Part shown: piece after piece, positions 17,439-26,969 of the stretch | Position numbering within the stretch: the stretch's first letter is position 1 | How the letters are laid out: each line of letters opens with the position of its first letter | Origin: Pseudomonas anguilliseptica | GTDB taxonomy: Bacteria; Pseudomonadota; Gammaproteobacteria; Pseudomonadales; Pseudomonadaceae | Assembly: GCF_900105355.1 (NCBI RefSeq) | Contig: NZ_FNSC01000001.1 | Coordinates: 186,001 to 250,000 of the forward strand | Reading direction: 5' to 3' | Length of the DNA: 64,000 nt | Notes under the pieces: model-generated | Seen by the model: the letters and a program-made list of their open reading frames with translations, nothing else | Told to the model about the DNA's origin: nothing | Databases searched by the model: none | Translations under genes and position numbers: made by a program

Positions 17439-20060
17439 TTGATGCCACCCCAACGGTTTCCCAACCTGCCCCTGGCGGTAAAAATCATCCTGCTTACCCT
17501 GGCCTATGTTCTGGCCGGCCGCCTGGCGTTGCTGTTGGCTATTCCGCCAGGCTTTGCCAGCGCCATTTTTCCACCCGTGGGCATTGCCCTGGCGGCTGTA
17601 CTGATCTGGGGTTACCCACTGCTACTCGGAGTTTTTCTCGGCTCGCTGCTGCTTAATCTGAGTATTGGCTTTAGCAGCTTCGAGGCGCTCAACCTCAGGG
17701 GCCTGCTTATCGCCGCCGGCATCGCTCTGGGCACCTCGCTGCAAAGCCTGCTCGGCAGCTGGCTGATTCGCCGCCTTGTGGGCTTTCCCAACGCCCTGAC
17801 CGATGAGCGCAGCATTTTTCGCCTGCTGCTGCTCGGCGGACCACTGGCCTGCCTGCTCAGCGCCTGTGTCGGTACGGGGGTGCTGTATGCCAGCGAGGTC
17901 ATCAGTGCCACCGAACTGCCCTTCAGCTGGTGGACCTGGTGGGTAGGCGACAGCATCGGCGTACTGATCGCCACCCCACTGATGTTTATCGCCTTTGCCC
18001 AGCCGCGGGCGCTCTGGCGCAGCCGCGTCGGCAACGTGGGCCTGCCCTTGCTGATCAGTTGCGCGATCATGATGCTGATTTTTATCCGCTCCAGCGAAGC
18101 CGAACAAAACAACCTCAACCAGCGTTTCCACGAGCAGGCCAAGCTGATGAGCCTGACCCTGCAATCGCGCCTGGACCTTTACGCCAAGGCGGCGCAGTCG
18201 ATCGAGCGCTTTTTCAGCGCCTCCCAGGAGGTTACGCGGGAGGAGTTCGCCCAGTTCGTCGCCAACCTGCCGCAAACCTATCCAGGCATTACCGCCCTGG
18301 GCTGGGATCGCCAGATTGCCGGCAGCGAGCGCGCTGACTACGAAGCGGCGCTCGCCGCGCAAGGCTTCCCCGGGGTGCGCATCAGCCAGCACGACGAGAG
18401 CGGCGTGCAGGTGCCTGCTGAGCCGCGCGACAGCTATGTGCCCATCACCTATGTCGAGCCCCTGGCCGATAACGCAAATATCCTCGGTTTTGACATCGCC
18501 AGCGACCCGCTGCGCCGGCGCGCTCTGGACCAGGCTCGCGATAGCGCCCAGGCCACCATGACCGCACCGATCAGCCTGGTGCAGGACGCCCAGGCGCAAC
18601 CTGGGGTGCTGATCTTCTATCCGGTGTATCAGGGCGCCGAGCCACCCGCCCTGCAGCAGCGCGCCAGTGAGGTACGCGGCTATGCGGTGGCAGTAATCCG
18701 TATTAGCGACCTGATCGATAGCGCCCTAGGCGTCTACCCCGCCGAGAGTTTTCAACTGCACCTGGAGGATGTCACTGAAACCAGTGCGCAGTCCTTGTAT
18801 GGCCAGGCCAGCAGTGATCTGCCCGCCTATGCCAAGGCGCTGGTCTGGCAGGAGCGCTTCCAAGTGGCCGGGCGCACGCCGAGCATCAGCCTGTTGCAGC
18901 GCAACCACGGTCTGCGGTCCTGGGTGGTGCTGGCTGGCGGCTTGTTGCTGTGCAGCCTGCTCAGTGGCTTTCTGCTGGCCATGACCGGGCGCGCCGCGCA
19001 GATCAGTCAACAGGTCGAACAACGCACCCGGGAGCTGAGCGCCATTCTGGAGAACACCGCCGAAGGCATCCTGATCTTTGACGCCCAGGGCCGGATCGAA
19101 CGCAGCAACCCGGCCAGCAGCCGTCTGTTCGGCCATGATGCCGAGGCCCTGGGCCAGCGCCGCATCGGCCAGCTGATCCCGACGCTGTATACAGACAGCG
19201 ACAGCGCCCTGGCGGACAAGCTGGACAAGCCCCTGGAGGTTGGCGGCGAGCACGCCAATGGCCAGCCACTGGAACTGGAAATCACCCTGAGCAGCTATGA
19301 ACTGCCCGGCCGCCATCTGTATGTCGGCATGCTGCGCGACATTAGCGCACGCAAACAGGTCGAGCGTCTTAAAAGAGAGTTTATCTCCACCGTCAGCCAC
19401 GAACTGTGCACGCCGCTGACCTCGATCAAGGGCTCGCTTGGTCTGTTGATCGGCACTGCGTTAGACGAGCTGCCGCCGCAAGTGCAGGAGCTGATACGCA
19501 TCGCGCAGAGCAACTCGGAGCGTTTGATCAATCTGGTCAACGACATCCTCGATATCGAGAAGCTGGAGTTCGGCCAGGTCGGCATCCACCTCAGCCGTTG
19601 TGAACTGCGCCCGCTGCTGCGCGAGGCACTGGCAAACAACCAGGGCTATGCCGACAATTTCGCCGTGTACCTGCAACTGGATGACAGCGCGCTACCGGAA
19701 CAGACCCTGGTCGAGGTCGACAGCCTGCGGCTGCAGCAGGTGCTGAGCAACCTGATTTCCAATGCGGTGAAGTTTTCCGCGCCCCAGGGCCAGGTCGAGA
19801 TCAGCGCCCAGATAGTCGACGACCAGGTGCGGGTGCAGGTACGCGACCACGGCCCGGGCATCGCCGAGGAATTCCGCGCGCGCATCTTCCAGAAATTCGC
19901 CCAGGCCGATGGCTCCGACGGTCGCCGCCGTGGCGGCACCGGCCTGGGCCTGAGCATCTGCAAGACGCTGATTGAGCGCATGCACGGGCAGATCGGCTAC
20001 AGCAGCGTGGTCGGCGCAGGCAGCACGTTTTACTTCACCCTGCCGCTGGTCGAGGCCTAA
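17439..20060 (+). CDS. MASE1-CHASE-PAS sensor histidine kinase
   Basis: About 873 residues. The best ribosome spacing (AGGAG, 9 nt) favours the TTG at 17439; an ATG follows at 17442. An N-terminal MASE1-like set of about eight membrane helices (1-220) comes first, then a periplasmic CHASE sensor (about 240-450, with FVANLPQTYPGITALGWDRQ), a membrane helix near 495-515, a PAS domain (535-645), a HisKA H-box near residue 654 (SHELCTPLTSIKGSL) and an HATPase domain with N (LISNAVKF), G1 (DHGPGIAEEF) and G2 (GGTGLGLSICK) boxes. The H-box has Cys where Arg is usual. No response regulator is adjacent, so it is an orphan kinase. Confidence 0.92.
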   Translation: MMPPQRFPNLPLAVKIILLTLAYVLAGRLALLLAIPPGFASAIFPPVGIALAAVLIWGYPLLLGVFLGSLLLNLSIGFSSFEALNLRGLLIAAGIALGTSLQSLLGSWLIRRLVGFPNALTDERSIFRLLLLGGPLACLLSACVGTGVLYASEVISATELPFSWWTWWVGDSIGVLIATPLMFIAFAQPRALWRSRVGNVGLPLLISCAIMMLIFIRSSEAEQNNLNQRFHEQAKLMSLTLQSRLDLYAKAAQSIERFFSASQEVTREEFAQFVANLPQTYPGITALGWDRQIAGSERADYEAALAAQGFPGVRISQHDESGVQVPAEPRDSYVPITYVEPLADNANILGFDIASDPLRRRALDQARDSAQATMTAPISLVQDAQAQPGVLIFYPVYQGAEPPALQQRASEVRGYAVAVIRISDLIDSALGVYPAESFQLHLEDVTETSAQSLYGQASSDLPAYAKALVWQERFQVAGRTPSISLLQRNHGLRSWVVLAGGLLLCSLLSGFLLAMTGRAAQISQQVEQRTRELSAILENTAEGILIFDAQGRIERSNPASSRLFGHDAEALGQRRIGQLIPTLYTDSDSALADKLDKPLEVGGEHANGQPLELEITLSSYELPGRHLYVGMLRDISARKQVERLKREFISTVSHELCTPLTSIKGSLGLLIGTALDELPPQVQELIRIAQSNSERLINLVNDILDIEKLEFGQVGIHLSRCELRPLLREALANNQGYADNFAVYLQLDDSALPEQTLVEVDSLRLQQVLSNLISNAVKFSAPQGQVEISAQIVDDQVRVQVRDHGPGIAEEFRARIFQKFAQADGSDGRRRGGTGLGLSICKTLIERMHGQIGYSSVVGAGSTFYFTLPLVEA

Positions 20061-20156
20061 TACCGGCTGTTGAAAAACTGCCTGCTAATACCGGCCGCTG
20101 CCGGCATGGCTATCGCTGCGCTCAAGCCATGCTACGCCTGCGCGAGGGTGCCGGGC

Positions 20157-23100
20157 CTATGCCTCCACCGCACTCCACTGCTTGCTCAGGCGCTTATCCG
20201 ACACCGGCAGCTTGGTGCCCAGCTGCTGGGCAAACAGCGACACGCGGTACTCCTCCAGCAGCCAGCGGTACAGCACCAGCTGCGGGTCGCGTTTGCCTTC
20301 CTGGCCGTGTTTGCCCAGGCGTGCCTGGTACTGCTCCCAGTAGCCCGCCAGCTCGCCGCTCCACACGCGGTCGCGTTGCACCTGGCCGGCAATCTTGTCC
20401 AGGCGCTGCTCAATGGCCTTGAGGTAGCGCGGCACCTCCTTGAGCCACTGCGCCGGGGTTTCGCGGATAAAACCGGGATAGACCAGGTTGCTCAGCTGCA
20501 GCTTGATGTCGTTCAGCGCCATGGCCTGGGCCAGGTCGATCTTGCCCTTGAAGCGTTTCTGCAAGCCGTGCCACAGTTTGAGAATCTCCAGGGTCAGTTT
20601 GGCCAGGCGTTCGGCTTCGCCAGTCCAGTCGCCGCGCTTGCGCTCGGCCAGGGCCGCCAGACCAGCACCGTCGCGCGGCAAGGGCTCGCTGCCGTCGAGG
20701 ATGCAGCTGTCGAGGCTGGCCAGCAGAATATCCTCGACCAGGGCATCGACCCGCCCCATGTCGCGGTACAGCAGCGCCAGTTCGGTCAGCCCGGGCAGTT
20801 TGCCGCGCAGAAACTTGGCCTGCTCACTCAACTGCTGCAACAGCAAGCGCTGCAGGGCACGGCGATGTTGAAACTCGGCTTCGGCCAGGGTCGGGAAGCG
20901 CCCTTCCTTGACCACACCCGCCTCCTCCACCAGCGCCGGGTAGACGGTCATGGACAGGCCAGCGACCTGCTGCTGAGTCTTCGCCGCCACTTCACTAAAG
21001 GCCTTGGCCTCGACCGGCTGCTGGCTCTTGGCGGTTTTCGGCAGGGCCAGGCCGGCCTGGGTCGCTTCGCTGAAACGCGCGGTCAGCTCGGCCAGGTCGC
21101 GGCCTTCGCCCAGGGGTTTGCCCTGGTTGTCGACCACTTCGATATTCATGCGCAAATGGCCTTCAAGCTGTGCAGCGGACTCCGCCCACGCCTCGTCGCT
21201 GACCCGCGTGCCAGTCATGCGCGTCAGCTCGCGGCCCAGGGCTTCGGGCAGGCTGCCGTCGGCAAAGCTGATCTTGCTCAGCGCCGCGCCGACAAAGTCC
21301 GGCACCGGTACAAAGTTCTTGCGCAGCGCCTTGGGCAGGCCGCGCACCAGGGCCATGCATTTGGCCTCCAGCAGCCCCGGCACCAACCACTCCAGGCGTT
21401 CTGGCGGCAGTTGCGGCAACAGCGGCGCGGGTACGCGCAGGGTGACGCCGTCACGCGGGTGATTGGGCTCGAAGTGATACGAGAGTGGCAGGGTCAGTTC
21501 GCCCAGGCGCAGGGTATCCGGGTACTGGGCGGCGGTGACTTCCTTGGCATCACGGGCGAGCACATCCTCTTCGCGCATGATCAGCAGCTGCGAGTTCTTC
21601 GCACTTTCCGTCTTGTACCAGCTGTCGAAGGTGGCGCTCTGGTAGATGTTCGCCGGCAAGCGCGCCTCGTAGTAGGCGAACAGGGTTTCCTCGTCGGCGA
21701 GAATGTCGCGACGACGGGCCTTGGCTTCCAGCTCGTCGAGTTTTTCCAGCAGCTGACGGTTGGCCATCAGGCACTTGGCGCGCGAGTTGATCTCGCCCCC
21801 CACCAGACCCTCGCGGATAAACAGCTCGCGCGAGGCTACAGAATCAATCGGACCAAAATGCACCGCACGGCGGCCGACCACGATCAGGCCGTAGAGGCTG
21901 ATCTGTTCATAGGCCACGACCTGGCCACGCTTCTTCTCCCAGTGCGGTTCAAGGTGGTTTTTCTTGATCAGGTGGCCGGCCAGCGGCTCGATCCAGTCCG
22001 GCTCGATTTTCGCCACCATGCGCGCAAACAGCTTGGTGGTTTCCACCAGTTCGGCGGTCATCAGCCAGCTGGGCTTCTTGCGGCCGATCACCGAGGACGG
22101 ATGCACCCAGAAGCGCCGCTGACGGGCGCCGAGGTAGTCGCCGTCTTCGGTTTTCTGGCCGATCTGGCTAAGCAGACCGGCCAGAATCGCCTTGTGCACA
22201 GCGGCGTAGCCTTTGGCGCGCTGGGCGGCCTGGTCTTTTTCGGCCAGTTCTTTTTCTTTCTGCGCGGCTGATAGTTGTGATCCGGCATTCCGGCGATCCT
22301 GGGCAGTGGCAACCTGCTCTCTAGCGCGCGGATCGTTCTTACCTGCATCACTCGCCGGTTTGCCAAGCTGCAAATCACGGGTAATCAGCACCAGCTGACG
22401 GTGCGCGTCGCGCCATTCGCGCAGGCGTAAGTAGTTGAGGAAATTCTTCCGGCACCAACTGCGCAGCGCGCTGGAACCGAGGGCCTGGCGCTGTTCTTCA
22501 AAGCCGCGCCACAGGTTGATCAGCGCGGCGAAGTCGGAATCCACATCCTTCCACTGCGCATGGGCCTGATCAGCGGCCTGCTGGCGGTCGGACGGACGCT
22601 CGCGCACATCCTGCACCGACAAGGCGCTGGCGATAATCAGGATTTCCTCAAGGCTGCCCTGTTTGGCGCCTTCGAGCACCATGCGGCCCAGGCGCGGGTC
22701 CACCGGCAGGCGCGCCAACTGGCGGCCCAACGGCGTCAGTTGCCCTTCGCGGCTGACCGCCGAGAGCTCCTGCAGCAGGTTAAAGCCATCGCTGATGGCC
22801 TTGCCGTCCGGCGGCTCGATAAAAGGGAAGGCATCAATTTCGCCGAGGCGCAGATGGAGCATCTGCAAAATCACCGCCGCCAGGTTGGTACGCAGGATTT
22901 CCGGATCGGTAAAGGCCGGGCGGCCGTTGAAATCTTCCTCGCTGTACAGGCGAATGCAGATGCCCGGCTCGACCCGTCCGCAGCGGCCCTTGCGCTGGTT
23001 GGCGCTGGCCTGGCTGATGGCCTCAATCGGCAAGCGCTGCACCTTGGCGCGGTAGCTGTAGCGGCTGATGCGCGCCGTACCCGAGTCGATCACATAGCGG

Positions 23101-24206
23101 ATGCCCGGCACGGTCAGCGAGGTCTCAGCAACGTTGGTGGCGAGCACTATTTTGCGCGCGCCCATGGGAGCGAAAATCTTCTGCTGCTCGGCCGGTGTCA
23201 GCCGCGCATACAGCGGCAGCACTTCGGTCAGGCGCAGGTTGGCCTTGCGCAAGACCTCGGCGGCATCGCGGATTTCGCGCTCACCGGGCAGGAACACCAG
23301 AATGTCGCCAGGGCGCTTGCCTTCGGCTTTCTCGAAGGCGCTGACCTCATCCAGGGCAGCGAGAATCGCCTGATCGACCGACAGGTCCTCTTCGACCCGA
23401 TTACCGTCTTCGTCCTGCTCGGCGGCCAGCGGCCGGTACCAGGTCTCCACCGGAAAGGTGCGCCCGGACACTTCAACAATCGGCGCACCTCCGAAGTGCT
23501 CGGAGAAGCGCTGCAGGTCGATGGTCGCCGAGGTGATGATCAGTTTCAGGTCAGGGCGACGCACCAGCAGGGTTTTCAGAAAGCCCAGCAGGAAGTCGAT
23601 GTTCAGGCTGCGTTCGTGGGCTTCGTCGACGATGATGGTGTCGTACTTTTCCAGATAGCGGTCGTGCTGGGTTTCCGCCAGCAGGATGCCATCGGTCATC
23701 AGCTTGATCAGACTTCGCTCGTTGCTCTGGTCCTCGAAACGCACCTGATAGCCGACCAGTTCGCCCAGCGGGGTGCCGATTTCCTCCGCCACCCGTGTCG
23801 CCACACTGCGTGCCGCCAACCGACGCGGCTGGGTGTGGCCGATCAACCCGTGCACGCCGCGGCCCAGTTCCAGGCAGATTTTCGGCAGCTGAGTGGTCTT
23901 TCCCGAACCGGTTTCGCCGGCGATCACCACCACCTGGTGCTTGGCGATGGCGGCCTTGAACTCGTCGCGCTTGGCGGCAATCGGCAGCGCATCGTCGTAA
24001 CGCATCATCGGCACGCTACGCCGGCGCGCCTCAACCTTGGCACGCGATGCCTCGAAGCGCTGCAGCCACTGCGCCAGCTTGGCTTCGTCCACCGGCGTCT
24101 GCTTACGCAGCTCATGCAACTGGCGGCGCAGGCGATGACGGTCGCCCAGCAGGGTCTGATCGAGGTTTTTCAGCAGTTGGTCAACGGCGGGCGTGGCGTC
24201 GGTCAT
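20157..24206 (-). CDS. hrpA: ATP-dependent RNA helicase HrpA
   Basis: 1349 residues, a large DEAH-box helicase. Walker A GETGSGKTTQ at 97-106, DEAH at 194-197 (IIVDEAHERSLN), the SAT motif in ITSATIDLQ, and motif VI QRKGRCGRVEPG. HA2/OB regions and a DUF3418 C-terminus follow. In E. coli HrpA acts on mRNA and stalled ribosomes. An unusual charged, Gln/Ala/Lys-rich insertion of about 40 residues (around 615-655, NDPRAREQVATAQDRRNAG onward) interrupts the usual short linker before YAAVHKAILAGLLSQIGQK. It is monocistronic, opposite to the kinase gene. Antisense frames here are long only because of high GC. Confidence 0.96.
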   Translation of the reverse strand: MTDATPAVDQLLKNLDQTLLGDRHRLRRQLHELRKQTPVDEAKLAQWLQRFEASRAKVEARRRSVPMMRYDDALPIAAKRDEFKAAIAKHQVVVIAGETGSGKTTQLPKICLELGRGVHGLIGHTQPRRLAARSVATRVAEEIGTPLGELVGYQVRFEDQSNERSLIKLMTDGILLAETQHDRYLEKYDTIIVDEAHERSLNIDFLLGFLKTLLVRRPDLKLIITSATIDLQRFSEHFGGAPIVEVSGRTFPVETWYRPLAAEQDEDGNRVEEDLSVDQAILAALDEVSAFEKAEGKRPGDILVFLPGEREIRDAAEVLRKANLRLTEVLPLYARLTPAEQQKIFAPMGARKIVLATNVAETSLTVPGIRYVIDSGTARISRYSYRAKVQRLPIEAISQASANQRKGRCGRVEPGICIRLYSEEDFNGRPAFTDPEILRTNLAAVILQMLHLRLGEIDAFPFIEPPDGKAISDGFNLLQELSAVSREGQLTPLGRQLARLPVDPRLGRMVLEGAKQGSLEEILIIASALSVQDVRERPSDRQQAADQAHAQWKDVDSDFAALINLWRGFEEQRQALGSSALRSWCRKNFLNYLRLREWRDAHRQLVLITRDLQLGKPASDAGKNDPRAREQVATAQDRRNAGSQLSAAQKEKELAEKDQAAQRAKGYAAVHKAILAGLLSQIGQKTEDGDYLGARQRRFWVHPSSVIGRKKPSWLMTAELVETTKLFARMVAKIEPDWIEPLAGHLIKKNHLEPHWEKKRGQVVAYEQISLYGLIVVGRRAVHFGPIDSVASRELFIREGLVGGEINSRAKCLMANRQLLEKLDELEAKARRRDILADEETLFAYYEARLPANIYQSATFDSWYKTESAKNSQLLIMREEDVLARDAKEVTAAQYPDTLRLGELTLPLSYHFEPNHPRDGVTLRVPAPLLPQLPPERLEWLVPGLLEAKCMALVRGLPKALRKNFVPVPDFVGAALSKISFADGSLPEALGRELTRMTGTRVSDEAWAESAAQLEGHLRMNIEVVDNQGKPLGEGRDLAELTARFSEATQAGLALPKTAKSQQPVEAKAFSEVAAKTQQQVAGLSMTVYPALVEEAGVVKEGRFPTLAEAEFQHRRALQRLLLQQLSEQAKFLRGKLPGLTELALLYRDMGRVDALVEDILLASLDSCILDGSEPLPRDGAGLAALAERKRGDWTGEAERLAKLTLEILKLWHGLQKRFKGKIDLAQAMALNDIKLQLSNLVYPGFIRETPAQWLKEVPRYLKAIEQRLDKIAGQVQRDRVWSGELAGYWEQYQARLGKHGQEGKRDPQLVLYRWLLEEYRVSLFAQQLGTKLPVSDKRLSKQWSAVEA

Positions 24207-24299
24207 CAGGTAATCGCGGGGGTGGGGTCAAGGGGAAGAGCAGGAAGGCGGCGATTGTCGCATTTTTGCCTAGGAAAAAACGACCGAAGGGCAGAAAGC

Positions 24300-24326
24300 A
24301 AAAAGCCCATCGACGATGGGCTTTTT
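24300..24326. terminator. Rho-independent terminator after the csp gene
   Basis: AAAAAGCCCATC, loop GAC, GATGGGCTTTTT: a 12-bp stem with T runs in both directions. It follows the minus-strand cold-shock gene (ends 24342) and lies upstream of hrpA. Confidence 0.9.
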
Positions 24327-24341
24327 GAGATGACATGGACT

Positions 24342-24551
24342 TTAGAGGGCTGACACGTCGTCAGCCTGCAAGCCCTTCTGCCCCTGGGTCACGGCGAATT
24401 CGACCTTCTGCCCTTCGAGCAGGGTGCGATGGCCTTCGCCACGGATCGCACGGAAATGCACGAACACGTCCGCGCCACTCTCGCGCTGAATAAAGCCATA
24501 ACCCTTGGAATCATTGAACCACTTGACGGTGCCTGTCTCGCGCTCAGCCAT
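24342..24551 (-). CDS. Cold-shock domain protein (CspA family)
   Basis: 69 residues, a single OB-fold cold-shock domain that binds single-stranded RNA/DNA and can melt RNA structure. RNP1 is KGYGFIQRE and RNP2 is VFVHF; the opening [14 protein letters not shown] is diagnostic. Gene-alone unit with a strong terminator. The upstream ~240 bases (to 24788) hold no gene and would contain the promoter and 5' leader, often long in this family. Which paralogue it is cannot be told from the sequence alone. Confidence 0.95.
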   Translation of the reverse strand: MAERETGTVKWFNDSKGYGFIQRESGADVFVHFRAIRGEGHRTLLEGQKVEFAVTQGQKGLQADDVSAL

Positions 24552-24788
24552 TACCTGTATCTCCAGCGTGCAATTTTATTGTTTGGCGCAGCCTGCAGGC
24601 GAGTGCCCGGCCATCACCGAAGGCCGAGTATAAAACAGCGATTATGACTGAAAAGCACTTTTTACAGAAAGGCTGCAGGCCATACAGGACAAGCTATGCA
24701 GCGATATTCATAAGGTGGAAAAACTGGCGCAGGATGGGCCAGCCGCGCAGCGGCGTAACCCATCACCAAGAGCCGAGGTAAAAGCCGG

Positions 24789-24977
24789 CTAGTCGCGTTC
24801 AGACCACATCACACCACCGGTGGCCCAGTCACCTTTTTTCACTTCTTCGAAGATCACATCCACCGCGCTGGCATCGCAGCCAAGCACCTTGGTCGACGCG
24901 TCGGTCAGGGCCTTGGCGTACTCGCGTTTGATCTCATCGCTACGGCCTTCGAATATTTTGACCAGGAGGGTAGGCAT
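24789..24977 (-). CDS. 4-oxalocrotonate tautomerase-like protein
   Basis: 62 residues, the canonical length for the 4-OT family. After removal of Met, Pro1 becomes the catalytic base (MPTLLVKIFEGRSDEIKREY). An EVKKGDWATGG stretch follows in the C-terminal strand. Members tautomerise enol/keto acids; the physiological substrate here is unknown. AGGAGG lies just before the ATG. No catabolic genes are adjacent. Confidence 0.88.
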   Translation of the reverse strand: MPTLLVKIFEGRSDEIKREYAKALTDASTKVLGCDASAVDVIFEEVKKGDWATGGVMWSERD

Positions 24978-25125
24978 CTAATTAATCCTCATAACAGGTG
25001 CAACAGGACTGGTTAGATCGGTCACGGCGATCCGCTTGGCGCATTGGCGCGAGGGGCATTATCTGACCGGCAGGACAGAAACACAAAGGACCGCATCAAG
25101 CGGCCCTTTGCAGGTACAGGCGAGA

Positions 25126-26961
25126 TCAGCCGTGCTTGCGCCGGCGCCACAACCACAGCGCCAGCACGCCGAGGGTCAGCAGCAGCGGCACCAAGGCGAT
25201 ATTGAGGAACTTGAGCGTGCTGCCCAGCGCCTCGATATCGGCATTCAGCTGGTATCGCACGTCGCGCAGCTCCTTGCGAATCGCCAGCTTCTGCTGCACA
25301 AACTGCTGCACCGCGGCCTGCTGCTCCGGGGTCAGCTCCAGGGCTTTGCTGGGATCATCGCTCTGCTGCAGGGCCGCGAGCTTCTGCTCGGTATCGGCCA
25401 GCTGAGTTTGCAGGGCCTGTTCCTTCTCGCGGAACTTGACCTCGGCCTCACGCTGAATAGCGTCCACCACCTCGAACGGACGGGTGAAGCGCCCGCGCGA
25501 ACGCACACTGATCAGCGCTTCTGAGCCGGCCAGATTGTCCAATGCGTTGATCGCAAAACCGGCGTTGTCCGCCCAGGGCTGCGGAATGCGCTGGCCGAAG
25601 AAGTCCTGCACCTGCACCCACATGCGGTCGGTGAGCATGTCGGTGTCGGCGACGACGATCACATTGATGTTGTCAGCCTGTTTCAGACCATCCTTCTGCC
25701 CTTCGATCCCCTCAGGGAAAGCCGTTTGCGCCGGGCCGCTGATGCGCGCGGCCAGGGTATAACGCTCGCCGGTAGGCTTGAGTTCGCGGATCAGCTCTTC
25801 CGGGTTGGCCAGCATACCGAAGCGTTTGGCATCAAACGGCATGGCGTACTGCGAGCTGCGCACCAGCGGAATGAACTGGGTTTTCGCGCCGTCCAGCGGC
25901 TCCAGCATGCCGGCGGTGGCCACCGTGATGGTTTCCAGCGAAGCGGTGCTGATGTCGTCCTTGTCCAGGGCGTTCTTCGGCAGGCTCAGCCATGCGGCGT
26001 GACGCACCGGGCGCTGGCCCTGGCCCATGCTCACCGACATGGCGTAAGAGCCGTCGCCCAGCACCTGGTCCGGCACCATGCGCAGGCCCCAGGCCTTGAA
26101 CAGCGCTGGCAGATCAGAGGCTTTGTCGATGACCATCTCACCGGGCATTTCGGCCTGGGTATCGGCCTCGCTGAACGGGTCGACGAAGGTCAGCAGCTTG
26201 CCGCCGCGCAGGACGAACTGGTCAATCGCATACAGGGTCTGCTCGGGCAGCTGCTTGGGATGAATCAGCAGCAGCACCGAAACCTTTTCCGGGATCAGGT
26301 CGACGTCGCGCTTGAGGCTTTCGATCTGGAACAGCTGACGGGTTTCCTCGATCAGCATCCAGGCCGGTGTCGGCTGGCGTGCGGCCATGTCGAAACCGCC
26401 GTTGACCTGCAAGCCAGACAACACGCCGACCACCGGCCGCTCGGGCTTGGCCAGGCTCTGCACCAGGCGGCTGAGCTCGTATTCGAGGAACTCTTCCTGA
26501 TCGAGGGCAAAGAACGGAATCACCTGGGTCTGGCCTTCGGCATTCTTGCCGGCCAGGCCGAAGTAGATCGAGTCGCCGCCCTGCTGCAGCGGAATGCCCT
26601 GCAGACCGAACTCGGCGGCCTTGTCTTCGTCCTCGGAGAACGGCGCCGGGTCGATGATCGTCATTTTGAGTTTGCCATCCGCCTCACGCTGGTACGCCTT
26701 GAGCATTTCCTCAACGCGCTTGGCGTAAGTGCGCAGCGCTGGCAGGTCCTTGGTGGCGGTGTCGGAGTAGAAGAAATTCAGCTCCACCGGCTCATCCAGC
26801 TCGGCGAGAATCTGCTCGGTGCCGCTGGAGAGGGTGTAGAGCTTCTGCTCGGTCAGATCCAGACGCACACCGCTAAGGCTGACGCTGGAAAACAGGTTGA
26901 AGGCGAGAAACGCCAGGGCAATAAGTACGAGCCCGGCGCTGGAAACCATCAGCTTTTTCAT
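25126..26961 (-). CDS. GldG-like ABC-associated membrane protein
   Basis: About 611 residues. The start at 26961 (GAGG 6 nt upstream) is preferred to 26967. One N-terminal membrane helix (SSAGLVLIALAFLAFNLF), a large periplasmic region of the GldG / ABC_transp_aux type with VRLDLTEQKLYTLSSGTEQIL and FFYSDTATKD, a coiled-coil segment rich in Glu/Gln near 520-560, and a C-terminal membrane helix before the basic tail RRRKHG. Third gene of an ATPase-permease-GldG operon; only two bases separate it from the permease stop region. The substrate is unknown; gliding motility is not implied outside Bacteroidetes. Confidence 0.88.
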   Translation of the reverse strand: MKKLMVSSAGLVLIALAFLAFNLFSSVSLSGVRLDLTEQKLYTLSSGTEQILAELDEPVELNFFYSDTATKDLPALRTYAKRVEEMLKAYQREADGKLKMTIIDPAPFSEDEDKAAEFGLQGIPLQQGGDSIYFGLAGKNAEGQTQVIPFFALDQEEFLEYELSRLVQSLAKPERPVVGVLSGLQVNGGFDMAARQPTPAWMLIEETRQLFQIESLKRDVDLIPEKVSVLLLIHPKQLPEQTLYAIDQFVLRGGKLLTFVDPFSEADTQAEMPGEMVIDKASDLPALFKAWGLRMVPDQVLGDGSYAMSVSMGQGQRPVRHAAWLSLPKNALDKDDISTASLETITVATAGMLEPLDGAKTQFIPLVRSSQYAMPFDAKRFGMLANPEELIRELKPTGERYTLAARISGPAQTAFPEGIEGQKDGLKQADNINVIVVADTDMLTDRMWVQVQDFFGQRIPQPWADNAGFAINALDNLAGSEALISVRSRGRFTRPFEVVDAIQREAEVKFREKEQALQTQLADTEQKLAALQQSDDPSKALELTPEQQAAVQQFVQQKLAIRKELRDVRYQLNADIEALGSTLKFLNIALVPLLLTLGVLALWLWRRRKHG

Positions 26962-26969
26962 GGGCATCC

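Noticed and set aside
20070..22271. Long plus-strand open frame of over 700 codons
   Set aside because: It is antisense to hrpA, whose helicase motifs are unmistakable. The frame is open only because of high GC and codon bias, and its sequence is Gln/Arg/Leu-rich without motifs.
22560..24353. Second long plus-strand frame opposite hrpA
   Set aside because: Same reason; no ribosome site, no domain, and it runs through the hrpA start and the csp terminator.
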